From Dipteris shenzhenensis (lineage: Eukaryota; Polypodiophyta; Polypodiopsida; Gleicheniales), in the NCBI GenBank assembly GCA_047967505.1, contig CM106538.1: 64,000 bases of DNA. One strand, written 5' to 3'. Both the position numbers and the translations under genes were made by a program. Under the pieces are notes generated by a model. The model was not told the origin of the DNA, did no database searches, and saw only the letters and a program-made list of their open reading frames with translations. Each line of letters starts with the position of its first letter. Within the stretch, counting starts at the first letter, position 1. Positions 23,361-34,975 of the stretch are shown piece after piece.

Positions 23361-23504
23361 CACACGTGTCCATCTACCAGTCTCTACTTGTAGCTAGTGC
23401 AATGAGGTCTATAGTTGGCTGCTCGTATGCTGTGTGGAGGGGGGTATCCATGTAGCTCGTCCGTATGATGAACCCATCCGCTGAGGTGTGTAAGACATGA
23501 CTAT

Positions 23505-24240
23505 GACAGTGCAACATCTTTGTCCTTGGAGGGAATGGAGCTGACCCATGTTCTCTCAATATGTCCATCCTCGTCACCCAGTTCAACTAAACAGATGAGA
23601 CGCAGGGTGGGGCAATCCAAGCTGTAATCAAAAGGGGGGAGTTTATCAATTTGCATGCTATACAGGCTCAACCATATGCTCATGTGGGAGAACCAACACT
23701 CATCCTCCCCTTTATCTGTTACCAACTCTCTAGAGGATGTAAGTGCCAAACGGGGGTACCATTGTTGGGGGAGCTCCCAAATTCTTTGTAAGATGTCACA
23801 GCCTGAAAAAGTACTTCTACTACCATTGGTGCTGCTCCCACAATCTCATGTGGGACCGATCCTTTACTTCGAATCATGCGCGATATCATCATAACTAGAG
23901 GTCTCTCCATACTAGAGGTCCGTGCTGCAGTGTCTAAGAAATGACTATGATATTGCAACATCTTTGTCCTTGGAGGGAATGGAGCTGACCCATGTTCTCT
24001 CAATATGTCCATCCTCGTCACTCGGTTCAACTGAACAGATGAGACCTAGGGTGGAGCAATCCAAGCTGTAATCAAAAGGGGGGAGTTTATCAATTTGCAT
24101 GCTATACAGGCTCAACCATATGCTCATGTGGGAGAACCAACACTCATCCTTCCCTTTATCTGCTGCCAACTCTCTAGAGGATGTAAGTGCCAAACGGGGG
24201 TACCGTTGTTGGGGGAGCTCCTAAATTCTTTGTAAGATGT
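23505..24240 (-). repeat. Direct duplication inside the LINE
   Basis: The segment from about 23505 to 23938 is repeated from about 23940 to 24360, in the same orientation and with few differences; both contain CATCTTTGTCCTTGGAGGGA and GGGGGGAGTTTATCAATTTG. A third related copy, belonging to LINE unit 1, starts at about 25368. The first pair is a local tandem duplication within unit 2. The left member lacks about 16 bases near 23852 and has a distinct right end. Confidence 0.85.
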
Positions 24241-24409
24241 TACAACCTGAAAAAGTACTTCTACTACCACTGGTGCTGCTCCCAACTCAGCTCTGACAAT
24301 CTCATGTGGGACCGATCCTTTACTTCGAATCATACGTGATATCATCATAACTAGAGGTCTCTCCATACTATCCCATCCATCAATCTGGTCTAGCCTATTC
24401 CTTAAGATC

Positions 24410-24754
24410 CTACTCTCTGGTATGGTAAAGACTTGGTCCCCAAACTGTTGCTGCATATAAGAGTGTGGGTGTCACCATAGTATCAGAGAGCCATAATTTG
24501 GTGCATGGCTCCTGAAACTGAATATGAATACATTGTCTCTCCAATGCCCCCAAAGTTGTATATGCTTGTGTCATCATGGCCTCTGATGCCCCTCTCAGTG
24601 AGAACCTTGACCCTATGAAGGTAACCCCAAGATAAACATACTCCTGGACCAACTCAATCGCCTCTCCTCCGAGGGTGAAATTGCAATCAAATCTGGTGAT
24701 CCATGCTGCCGAGTTGTTGAACACCACAAGATTGGTTTTCCCAAGTTTCATCAT
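24410..24754 (-). pseudogene. LINE post-RT segment, unit 2
   Basis: A 114-codon frame beginning MMKLGKTNLVVFNNSAAWIT and containing YVYLGVTF and YTTLGALERQC. This is the stretch after the RT catalytic core that carries the conserved YLGV block. At its 5' edge it joins a decayed endonuclease end (TCTATGAGTCAGATACC...), the same junction as in unit 1 at about 26165. Confidence 0.8.
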
Positions 24755-24802
24755 GAGGTATCTGACTCATAGAATGTTGATTGTCTGTTCCCTATCATTG
24801 CA

Positions 24803-25054
24803 TTAAAATCTCCCACTAGCAGGATGTCCCCCATGTGTGCATAGCTCATAATATCCTCCCACTAGAAGGATGTCCCCCATGTGTGTATAGCTCATAATAT
24901 TTTCATACAAAGGGGCATATGGTGATCCATCACATGAAGTGAAACCAGAATATGCAGGTGGGAAATAACATACGGCTCTGCACAAGTCCCTCGATCTACC
25001 AGTCTCAACCTGTATCTTGCCTCTGCATCTCTGTGTACCACATGTACGCGGCAT
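24803..25054 (-). pseudogene. LINE endonuclease fragment, unit 2
   Basis: Reads TCGTQRCRGKIQVETGRSRD, then CRAVCYFPPAYSGF and GDILLVG, matching the second half of the endonuclease of unit 1. Upstream it is fused directly to the knuckle C-terminus of unit 1, so the two units are head to tail with no 3' UTR or CT tail between them. A 46-bp direct repeat (about 24812-24900) ends the fragment. Confidence 0.75.
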
Positions 25055-26164
25055 CCCTCAAACTCCGTAACTTGACGGAAAGGCCCAAAACCCTCTCTGA
25101 ACAAGCAATGATACCTCCCTCGGATATCATAGTAAACGGTGCATCTGCATATGCAATGCTTCTCTGCTGTCTCAGGTTCTCTCCCACAAAGCTGGAATAT
25201 GCATTGCTCTACATCCACATGTGTCCATCTGTCAGTCTCTACTTGTAGTAGTTGGTGTAATGAGGTCTGTAGTTGTTCGATGGCCACTGGTATGCCATGT
25301 GGAAGGGGGTATCCATGTAGCTCGACTGTATGATGAACCCATCCCCGTTGTAGTGTCTAAGAAATGGCTATGATCTTTGTCCTTGGAGGGAATGGAGCTA
25401 AGCCATGTTCTCTCAATATCTCCATCCTCGTCACCCGGTTCAACTGAACAGATGAGACCCAGGGTGGGGCAATCCAAGTTGTAATCAAAAGGGGGAAGTT
25501 TATCAATTTGCATGCTATACAGGCTCAACCATATGCTCATGTGGGAGAACCAACACTCATCCTCCCCTTTATTTGCTCCAACTCTCTAGAGGATGTAAGT
25601 GCCAAATGGGGGTACCGTTGTTGGGGGAGCTCCCAAATTCTTTGTAAGATGTCACAACCTGAAAAAGTACTTCTACTACCACTGGTGCTGCTCCCAACTC
25701 AGATCTGACAATCTCATGTGGGACCAATCCTTTACTTCAAATCATGTGCGATACCATCATAACTAGAGGTCTCTCCATACTATCCCATCCATCAATCTAG
25801 TCTAGCCTATTCCTTACGATCCTATTCTCTGGTATGGTAAAGACTTGGTCCCCAAACTGTTGCTCCATATAAGAGTGTGGGTGTCACCATAGTATCAGAG
25901 AGCCATAATTTGGTTCATGGCTCCTGAAACTGAATATGCGTACATTGTCTCTCCAATGCCCCCAAAGTTGTATATGCTTGTGTCATCATGGCCTCTGATG
26001 CCCCTCTCAGTGAGAACCTTGACCCTGTGAAGGTAATCCCAAGATAAACATACTCCCAGAGCAACTCAATCGCCTCTCCTCCGAGGGTGAAACTACAATC
26101 AAATCTAGTGATCCATGATGCCGAGATGTTGAACACTATAACCTTGGTTTTCCCAAGGTTCATC

Positions 26165-26648
26165 ATGAGGTTTCCGACTCATAGAATGCTGATTGTCTGT
26201 TCCCTATCCTTGCATTAAAATATCCCACAAGTAGGATGTCCCCCATGTGTGCATAGCTCATAATATCCTCATACAAAGGGGCATATGGTGATCCATCACG
26301 TGAAGCAAAACCAGAATATGCAGGCGGGAAATAACATACGGCTATGTACAAGTCCCTTGGTCTACTAGTTTCAACCTTGACCCACACTCTGCATCTCTGT
26401 GTACCACATGTATGGAATCCCTGCCCTCTCAAAAGAATATCCCTACGCCACATGATCCTCTGGTGCCTCCTGGTTTCCATGGGTAGGGTCGGTACACGGT
26501 CTCCCATCTGTATGCTTTGCACATCCGGTAACTTACTCCCCTTGCATTGGTGAGTCTCTGTGTACATAGCAATGTCCTTTCCCCTAAAGGTGTCCTCAAA
26601 GTAACCCGCATCAAGCCTAAGTGATCCATTACAGTTCCATATTGTCAT
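26165..26648 (-). pseudogene. LINE APE-type endonuclease, unit 1
   Basis: The frame 26783-26163 contains MTIWNCNGSL at the start of the domain, the acidic motif YTETH, and AVCYFPPAYSGF, ending in GDILLVGYFNARIG. These are the ordered landmarks of apurinic-like endonucleases that nick the target in LINE insertion. In related proteins the last motif is GDFNAR; here the catalytic Asp position is Tyr, so this copy should be inactive. The frame stops where the RT should begin and is followed by a post-RT segment: a large internal deletion. Confidence 0.8.
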
Positions 26649-26649
26649 C

Positions 26650-26950
26650 TTCAAGGTCTCATAGGCCATAATCCGCCACAAAGGTCGACGATTAGCTATG
26701 ATGACCTTATCATCTTTGTACATCACCCATTTCTCCTCTTTCCTTGCTTCATGCACCCCGGGCATACTTTCTTTCATGTGCACTACTTGTGCTGGAGTGA
26801 GGTCATCATCTAAGTAGATTTTCTCACCTTTTAGGGCTCTCCTCTTTGCAAAGAAATCCTCTCCATAGATTCAAGCTTGACCATCATCACTCTAGCACGA
26901 GTATCACTCTTTGCACCCATTCACCATGCATCAGCAATAGGTATATCTTT
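26650..26950 (-). pseudogene. LINE ORF1 C-terminal remnant
   Basis: The minus strand reads DAW, then RDTRARV-like text, and, in another frame, LKGEKIYLDDDLTPAQVVHM with RRPL further on. The IYLDDDLTPAQ block is typical of the C-terminal part of the nucleic-acid-binding ORF1 protein in L1-like plant LINEs. Frameshifts separate the pieces. Confidence 0.6.
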
Positions 26951-27269
26951 CGCATTCATTTTCTCGCTTTATTCCTTGGCATCTTCGTGGGGACTACATT
27001 TCTCCACCCATCCCACAACCCACACCCTCAAGGCACGTGCCCAACTTCTAGCTTCCTCTTCAAGAGTGGCATTCATCAACTCCACTTTGATTTCTCTTTG
27101 GCATTCTCTTCTACCTTTGTTTGAGCCTTCTTGGCCACATGGCAAAGCTTTTTATTTCCTTTTCTACATGTATTTTCAGCCCCTCAATTTCTTTTTTAAC
27201 CTCTTGGGGCAAAGTCTCATGTGCTCCCACTTTTTGTTTTCTAAGGGCCTCAAGCTTTGCCTATCCCAA

Positions 27270-27581
27270 TTAAAGTGCATCCTTCAATTTCTTGATTTCT
27301 TTATCCCGATCCTTCAAGCACATATCCAAGTGGCTTTTATGCATTGCCATTTTGGCCTCAATGTCTTCTTGCATTCCTTTTTGCATTTCCCCTCTCAATT
27401 TTATCAATTCCTTTTCCATAGTCGCTTGCAATAGGCGTTTTGTCATGGCTTCCATGACATCACATTCAGCCAGTAAGTATGTTGAAAACTCCTCTTTCAA
27501 ATTGGCATACATGTCTTTCATCCACTCATCTTTGAGTTTGCACATCTCCTCATATGTTTTCTGCTCTAAATTAGCTTGCAT
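27270..27581 (-). pseudogene. ORF1-like coiled-coil remnant
   Basis: A 103-codon frame with heptad-like charge patterning throughout (MQANLEQKTYEEMCKLKDEW at the start, KDRDKEIKKLKDAL at the end). It lies just upstream of the ORF1 C-terminal remnant in the same direction. Long coiled coils are common in LINE ORF1, so this is the likely N-terminal part, but it lacks a specific signature. Confidence 0.45.
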
Positions 27582-28288
27582 TTTCTTTCCATTTTTTGCC
27601 TACACGAGGCGTACTTCGGCCCAAATCAATGCATGCATTTCACTATATAGTGTATCTTGGCATGTCTTGGCACCTTTTTTCACCCTCTTCATTGATATGG
27701 GGTTAGGTATTTCTCTTTATCTCCTCTTGATATAGCAAGTAGACTGAGGAAGTTTTATAGGTGAGCCAAACTGTTCCTTCAGTTTTTTCCCTTTGATAGA
27801 GGAATTTATTACTACTTGTGCATCTAAAAGTTTCTCAGGGCTCTTCTCAGATTTGCCATCTCAAGACAACAACAGCAACAACACATCCTAAGTGAGTCAA
27901 ATAGAGACTTTGAATGGAATCCCTGAACAATGACAATCTTCTAGTTCCTCATGACTCCACAGTCCCCCATAGGTTCGTGAATTGATCCCCACTGCAGCTT
28001 TATAGTTCTTGATTCAAAGGCAGCCTAAACCTTAGAGATGGCAACATGAACCTTAGCAATGGGGATAGGGCAATGATGATGACAACGTGAAGTGATATGG
28101 CAATGATGGCGATGGCCGCCTCGATGAAACCCTGAAAGACATACCAACAAAACAACTCCTCACAGTAGCTCCTCAAGCTTCACGGCAGCTCCTCGAGCTT
28201 CATGGTAGCACCTCAGCCTAGATCTATGTGAGATTGAAGACAGCTCCCTCAAGATCTTGGCCAAAACAAGAAGATCCGAATCTCAAAC

Positions 28289-28311
28289 GAGAGAGAGAGA
28301 GAGAGAGAGAG
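28289..28311. repeat. (GA)n at the LINE 5' border
   Basis: About 11 GA units sit exactly between the LINE 5' end and the resumed left LTR. Together with the GA tract at 22569-22713 it may be the duplicated target. Confidence 0.85.
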
Positions 28312-28700
28312 TCTTGCACTCATGAGAGTTTGTGCATAGTTGACACAAGGTTGAGTTGTTTGTAACAATCATGGGCTATAAGCGCTTTTCTTAATATAAC
28401 TTAGCATTTCTATCCAATATGTTTCCATTGTGTCTCCATTCATTCATGTACAACCACAAGTTCTCTTTGTCAGTAAAGCATCTTCATATGCTGCTTGCAT
28501 CATGTTGTAGCATTTTAAGTTAACGCTTGTGCCATTTTAAATGAATTTCCTTCCCTACAAGTAGTAGCACATAGTCTAGGTTGCATTAAGGTTAGACTAA
28601 CCTGAATTCCAAGTAGAGGGATATTGATTATAAAACCGTCAATGTTTGGCAATCACAATATGTGAACATTAAGATAAAACCATCAATGTTTGCCAATCAC
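28312..28700 (+). mobile_element. Left LTR, part 2
   Basis: From CATGGGCT at about 28369 it aligns over roughly 300 bases with 33520-33810. Shared runs include AAGCATCTTCATATG, CATGTTGTAGCA, GGTTAGACTAAC/GGCTAGACTAAC and AACCATCAATG. The two copies are strongly diverged, so the element is old. A 43-base unit is duplicated at 28630-28715 (ATAAAACC.TCAATGTTTG.C). Confidence 0.65.
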
Positions 28701-30770
28701 AATATGTGACTATTGCAAAAACAATAATGAAAGACAACTCAGAAACAAGAGAGAGTGAGCATATTGGACCAGGATTGGTCCAAGACACACACTTGGATAT
28801 GAGTGTGGGAATGCAAGGAGGCTAGAGAACCCAAGACTTCTAGAGAATCCCCGTTTGACAAGTCCCTTCGTAGTAAGAAAAAGGATCCTTCGATGGCATC
28901 GCGGCTATGCATAAAAATGAAGTTCTAGGTTTTCAAAGGGGCTAATGATGAGGACCCATAAAACCAGCTACAAAGCTTCTTTTGACTCTATTCCATCAAT
29001 GGGTGCATTTATTGAGGAGAACTTCATAAATTGTTTCCCTTGCACATTGGGTAAGACGGAACTGGTTTCCAATTAGTTATTTCTAGGACTAGGAATAGAT
29101 GAAGGAATCTTTCCTTACATGCTTCCACCAAGATTCATTAGTTTCATTATCTTTTATCATATATTTCTAAAGGACTTTACCAAAGTAGCATCTCCATTGT
29201 AAGAACTCACAAAGAAGGAGGTGAAGTTTTAGTCTTGCTACTACAACATCCACGGCATTAAAGGACCATTCTACAATGACACCCATGCTTTGATAATGGA
29301 GGTGGGATATAATATTTCATGTGCATATTGATGCCTTTTCTTTTCCATAGGTATTATTCTATCCCAACTCGATGGCCCACTTGACTGCAACTACAACACT
29401 ACATAACTTGAGGCACTAGGGATGGTAGATTGTGTGCAAAATTTTCCCCACTATTTACTCAAAAGACCCTTTATAATTTTTGTTGACCAATAGACGTTAT
29501 TGTATCTAATTAACAAAATGGTCATCTGAGGGAGGTTAGTTTGTGGATATTACCATAATAGGAGTTTAATTTTGGATTGTGCATAAGGCAAGAAAATCCG
29601 ATGTTAAAGCGGACTGCCTTTTTTGACTCCCAACATCAGGAGAACATCGAGGAGTCTCCATCAAGCTACTTGATGCCCATTTATTTTAAAATACAAAGAG
29701 ATTCTATAGTACTTACCTAAATTTATGTTTCTAGAAGGCATCCCCAAGAAGGTAAGTGTGAGAACTAGCATTATGGGCATGGTAGTACAACCTAATTGGG
29801 GGATAGATTTACAAGCAAGGCATGGATGGAGCATTCCATCCATGGATGCTGCCCCCACTAGTGATATGTGGTATTGGCAAAGATGCATTGAATACTCATT
29901 CATGGCTATTTCAATGCCAGCGTGATGATTAAAAAAGACTTACAAGCCATGCTATGGTAGAGTACATTATTTAGAGGTGCTCGTTGGTGTTGTACTCAGT
30001 GCTATGTCTATCAGGGCAAGAAGAGTCTTGCCACAAAACCAAATGCCTCTATATCCAAGATTGCCTTGGAAGGCCTTTTAGATTTCATAAAACTATTCAA
30101 GAAATCAGCATAACACATGCAAATCAAGTATGCCATCATATAGTGGCTGACTATGCTACCAATTGGGTAGAGGGTGAGACACAAAGGGAGAACTTAGGCT
30201 AGAGCACCACAAAGTTCCTTTATGAGAAGGTATGCCTGATAAAGTTTCCAGTGATCAAGGCACACACCATGATGGAAAAATTACCATCTTGCTAGAAGAA
30301 TTCATGATTATTCCTTGAGTGGCAACCAACTACTACTCGCAATGCAATGTTAGGCTATGTCTATAAAGAAAGTGTCGAATTTTATTCTCATGAAGACATT
30401 CAATGTCGACAGCCAAGTCTAGGATATCAAAGTCCTTGCCACCCTTTAGGCATATAGAATGACCTTAAAAATCACCACCAATTTAGCCCATTTTTACTTG
30501 GCTTATGAATAGCTTGGAAGCTATTATGCCCTAGAATCCTAGTGCCAAGTGTTTGAGTAGTTATCAAGCATGGATTGAGAGAACAATAGGCCATCCAATA
30601 ATGATGCCAACAATTGGCTGAGTTCAATGAGATCCAAGTTTGAGTGGCATGGGCACAATATGTTATTCACCAATGGAGAGGGAAAACCTATCTAATTAAC
30701 ACATCACCTCAAAAAAGGCATGCTCATTCTGCTCCACAATGCTAAACTCATACAATTTAACCTAAGCTAT
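28701..30770 (+). pseudogene. Ty3/gypsy pol remnant (RNase H and integrase)
   Basis: Heavily decayed. FHVHIDAFSF (about 29315) and, shifted, FPHYLLKRPFIIFVDQ and LLYLINK (29440-29520) match the RNase H domain of Ty3/gypsy. ADYATNWVEGETQRENL (about 30145), then STTKFLYEKV, match the integrase core, and AYRMTLKITTNL (about 30450) matches the stretch before the integrase C-terminal domain. The gag and protease domains and most of the RT are absent. All parts have stops or frameshifts. Confidence 0.7.
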
Positions 30771-33430
30771 AGCTGGGGTGGAATGGACTATTCAGTTTAG
30801 TAGAGGTATTTTCCAAAGACATGTTGCAAGGGCACTTGATTCCCAAGTTATTCAATGGACATAAGGTCAAGCCTTACCATGTAACCATCCTCCTTGTCTT
30901 GGCATTGTGGCCATCCAATGGTGCATCAAGATTGCATGTGTAGGAATTTGTAGTTCAAGAGTGCCATGTCATGCCATGACACAATAGTTTACTTAAGTAC
31001 CCACTCCACTCTCGTCCAAGAAAAACACAAAACATATCAATTCACAAGAACAAAATTTTATTATGCATGTAGCAACTTCCTTCATGCACTAGCTCCCATT
31101 GTTGTTGCCATTTCTCCGCACTCCCCAATTGCATGCCTCAAGCTCATTGTTTAGCTCTTCTTTATGGATTCTTTTGACACTATTCCCTTCACCATGTCTC
31201 ATAAGAAACACCATCAACAAACCATGTCATAGATCCTTTCTCCACCCCCAATCGACCAAACGATGACCAACAATGGTCACTTGCATAGCAATAGCCTTGA
31301 TAGATTTGTGGAACTACCATGGGACACATGGATTTTAGCATAATGGATGTACAGGTGCTCCTCAATGCTAATGATGATGGCGAATACTCATTTATCATTG
31401 AAGGGAGGGGGGTGAAAATAAGCACAGAGTTCATTGCAAAAGTATTCTAGCTACCCTAGACCAACAATAAGCACTCCTAGCTAGTGGCACAACAATGTGA
31501 TATGTACTTCCATCTCCTTCTTCTCAAGGTTCTCGGATTAGTCACACTCTCAATGAATCAAGTACACCATTCTTCACGTTCCCATCCAAGTACATTGGGC
31601 TCAAGAAGAGTATATGAAATGTATTGTAGGCCTTCCTAGCCAAAATAGTTGTAGCGGAATCAAGTATGAGGGTGTACTAGGCCACCCTATTCTACACCAA
31701 CTTTGTGATGTAATAGATGCATTGCAATCTCAAGGCACACTTGTGCATTTTGTAGCATAATCTTCTCAACAATTAAGAAGTTCATTGTCCACTCCTCTTG
31801 TGTCCCTCTCCAACACCCAAGCCCCCTAACCAACTCACACTAGGCAAGATGGCCAACCCCCTGTCAAGTGAAGCGTAGGTCCAAGAAAATAGTAGGTCCC
31901 TCAAGTGTAGCTCAAGGAACAAGCAGACAAGACTATCCCTCCATTGGTTCAATAGGTTCCATTCATGGGAAACTCCTCATAGGATAACATTATGTCCATG
32001 AAGACTCCATACTCCTCAACTGGTCAAGCTAGCAAGGCATAATAATGCATTGAGGAACTCCCAATCCCTTTGAATAAGCTTAGATGGTGCCCCACAAGCT
32101 GCAATATAACATGCCCCCTCAAGAATCATTACATATGGTGAGCTTGTTTTACTTCCCTCTAGAAGGTTTCACCAACCCACAAGGAGGTTTTATGTCTACA
32201 ATGCCAACAAACCAAGTTCCAACTATAACACTCAAATTGGAATCACAAAGGGTAGTGGTTGATGCCTAAAGGAAAGCACTTGAAGCAATCAGTAGTAGAA
32301 GCCTAATTTGTTTTGAAGTCTGTCACTCTTTGTGCTTCACCTCTTAACCATCCCGACTCATGAAAACTTACTAATCTTCCATAACAAGCACCTCATTGCC
32401 CCCAATTTCCACATGATCACCCAAACAAAGGCCTGAAATAGCCCACTCAAGTAATTCCGTCTCCTATCTCCTTATCAATTTGAAACTCTATGATAAAATA
32501 TCGATAGAATGATGCAAGATTACGATAAGAAAAAAAACATCATTGCATAGAGGGAACAAGCAAAATATAAAGTGGAATGACAAGCAATATGCATCCATAG
32601 TATTGCTCGAGAATCTAACAAAGCAAACATTGTCAAGCTACTTCAGTAGCTTGAAAAATTACTTGCCTACCATCACATTGATGGAGTCACAATCAATGTG
32701 AGTATATCTCCAATTAGTTTGCCAAAGACCACAAGAGAAGTAGACTGAGGGCCATGCCAAGTTGAAGCAGATGCAATTGAGGTTTGCTTCATCCATCTAC
32801 AGTTGGCTACCCATGGTGATGCTGACAAATCATCTCCGAGCCAAGCATTTTAGTTGCACTTTGCCCCAACCAACCATCTAGACCATAGTAGCCATCGAAT
32901 GCATTCATCTAATGCCTTCTAAATCCTAGTGCTAGGATCACAATCTGCTACTTGGATATTAAAGTTGCTATCTAGGCACACAAACCTTGATCCCCATTGC
33001 CAACCCCAAGTTGGCTCTAATTTGAGGTTCAACCACACCTTGATGCCCCTTCCAAGTGAGCAATTTCAAGCCTCCCACCCTTGCCTCCACCTATTTAATT
33101 AGCGCTATCTCCAATTTCCCTCCAAGCTTTGGACCACGAGGAATTAGTCCAAGCAAATGGTAAGCCATGAAACATGCATGCAATAAACTTGAATGTGGGT
33201 ATCCTTGGAAGAATTAAATGTGGCCAAGGTGGTATGAAAGTGGTGCATGGAAGAAGTGGCATGTGGAAGAAGTGGTCCATACAAGATTTGAATGTTGTTG
33301 ATGTGGCAGGCAAGTGGTACTAACATGTGCAATGGATTCCAAGTAGGCCCATACAAGAAAGGAGCATGAGCTAGAATGAGGAGGAAGGAAGAAGCTCAAA
33401 ATATGAGGTCACTCAAAATGGTTCAAACAA
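30771..33430 (+). other. Region between gypsy integrase and right LTR
   Basis: About 2.6 kb lies between the integrase remnant and the right LTR, much longer than usual. One frame near 31375-31450 reads EYSFIIEGRGVKISTEFIAK, and another (32084-32269) is open. The first resembles the ISIIENKMV-type text near 63550, which also lies downstream of a gypsy integrase. It may be a remnant of an additional 3' ORF. Confidence 0.4.
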
Positions 33431-33810
33431 TAGGAGATGCAACCAGGCTCAAAGAATAATTAACAATGAGGCATAGAGATTTCTTGGTTGCTTGAAGCTC
33501 ACTGTTGCTTATAGCTATAGTCATGGGCTGCAAGAACTTTTCTTATTACAACTCGGCATTTTTGTCCATTAGGTTTTCATTGAGTCTCTATTCATTCTAT
33601 AAGGTTGGAAGTGCACTTTATCATTGAAGCATCTTCATATGACCCTTGCACCATGTTGTAGCAAACTCAACTTCTACATTGATGTTCATCCCCTTCTTAC
33701 GAGTTTCCTTTACCAAGAGTATTGACACATTGTCTTGGTTGTACAAAGGCTAGACTAACGGGAGTCTTGAGCAAAAGGAAATATAACAAAAAACCATCAA
33801 TGCATGTGTG
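33431..33810 (+). mobile_element. Right LTR of the old gypsy element
   Basis: Direct repeat partner of 22469-22568 plus 28312-28700; see there for the shared words. It has no GA tract at the position where the left LTR is split, and it ends near ACCATCAATG, where a TG/GA microsatellite begins. Exact ends and target-site duplication could not be fixed because of divergence. Confidence 0.6.
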
Positions 33811-33876
33811 TGTGTGTGTGTGTGAGTGTGTGTAGGTGTGGTGTGTGCATTGGAGAGAGAGAGAGAGAGAGAGAGA
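33803..33876. repeat. (TG)n-(GA)n compound microsatellite
   Basis: GTGTGT runs with one GA and one AG interruption are followed by (GA)n. Frames across it are artefacts. Confidence 0.9.
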
Positions 33877-33929
33877 GTTGGATGTACATTTTTCTCTTTC
33901 CTATCTATGTTTTTCTTGTCATCATTTTT

Positions 33930-34190
33930 GCAGCCGTATAGTTTGTACGGACCTTTCCGTATAGACTTCCTCTTTTCTGCCATATGTTTTTTCTCTTTTC
34001 TCTATACCTTTTCCCCATTGTTAGTTTTGTCGCCATACAATTTATACGACCTTTTGATACAATTTGTATGACCTTTCCGTACAGTCTGACATCCCGTAGA
34101 ATTTATTCTCTATCCTTCTGTACAGTTCGTAAAGGGTCTTCCTTTGCACAGGCTCTGACCTTCCATACAATTTGTACAGGTCTTTCTCTA
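33930..34190. repeat. Cluster of short degenerate palindromes
   Basis: At least five related units occur in 260 bases: CCGTATAGTTTGTACGG, GCCATACAATTTATACGACC, GATACAATTTGTATGACC, CTGTACAGTTCGTAAAGG and CCATACAATTTGTACAGG. Each is a hairpin of the type GTA(N)TAC, usually followed by CCTTTC or TCTTTC. Confidence 0.7.
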
Positions 34191-34520
34191 CTCATGATTT
34201 TTTAGTTTGTATTTCATCGTTTGCAGCTGTACAAAAAAGATGAGAATATCCCTCTTTTGGCCCAAAAGATGAGAATTTCGATGTCCCGTATCTTTTGATT
34301 TACAAATCCAAATGGGGTCATGTTACATATCAAAACAAATGGCAAGGCATGATTTAAATGATTATCATGACCTCTTACAACATTTAATAAAACTTCATGC
34401 ATCAAAATTTAATTTAATGGAAAATTTTCCAGTTTCTTGCACCAGATTTAGAGCAAGGCCGCTCATAATAAGAGCATGTTAGAACTCTATCTATATATTG
34501 AGACAAAAACAATAAAATGT

Positions 34521-34975
34521 TTTCTATGCAAGTTCTTCTGATGAAAATATATAGAACACTTTTACCAAGGTAGACTTACAATAACATGTTATGATCATGT
34601 TCGATGTTGAAGTTTTTATTGAATGATGCACTTCAACTATATACTACTTGTTGGTAGTCAAAGCATTTCTATGCAAGCTCATCTTATGAGACTAAATAAC
34701 ACTATCACTAATGTAGACTTACAAGCTTATGTTATAATCATCTTCAAAATTATGGTGATACTATAAAGCTTTATTAACGATAGTACATACATATAGTGAG
34801 GTTATGTTTCTCTCAAGTGATGCACTTCAACTATATAGTACCTGTTGTTGATAGCCAAAGTATTTCTATTTAAGCTCATCTCATAGAATATAGAGCACTA
34901 TTACTAATGTGCACTTGCAATATTATGTTATAATCATGTTCAATGTTGAGATTATGTGTTGGTAGCCCAACCATT
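34521..34975. repeat. Three-copy AT-rich tandem repeat
   Basis: Units start with TTTCTAT at about 34521, 34666 and 34863 and share GCACTTCAACTATATA, GCTCATCT and TTATAATCAT. The second unit carries about 50 extra bases. The copies are moderately diverged. Confidence 0.75.

Larger units (their letters stand above)
22714..28288 (-). mobile_element. Minus-strand LINE, internally deleted and duplicated
   Basis: Read on the minus strand from 28288, the parts come in LINE order: an ORF1-like coiled coil (27581-27270), an ORF1 C-terminal piece (26880-26680), an APE-type endonuclease (26648-26165), then the region after the RT core (26166-25900), and a knuckle-bearing C-terminus (about 25340-25050). 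The order then starts again with a second endonuclease piece (25054-24803) and runs to a second knuckle near 23330. Most of the reverse transcriptase is absent from both units. The element lies between a GA tract on its 5' side (28289-28311) and one on its 3' side (22569-22713). Confidence 0.7.

Noticed and set aside
33750-34071. Frames spanning the TG/GA microsatellite
   Set aside because: Low-complexity translation; no domain and no splice context.
33995-34190. Small signal-peptide-like Phe/Leu-rich ORFs
   Set aside because: Explained by the cluster of short palindromic repeats and T-rich composition.
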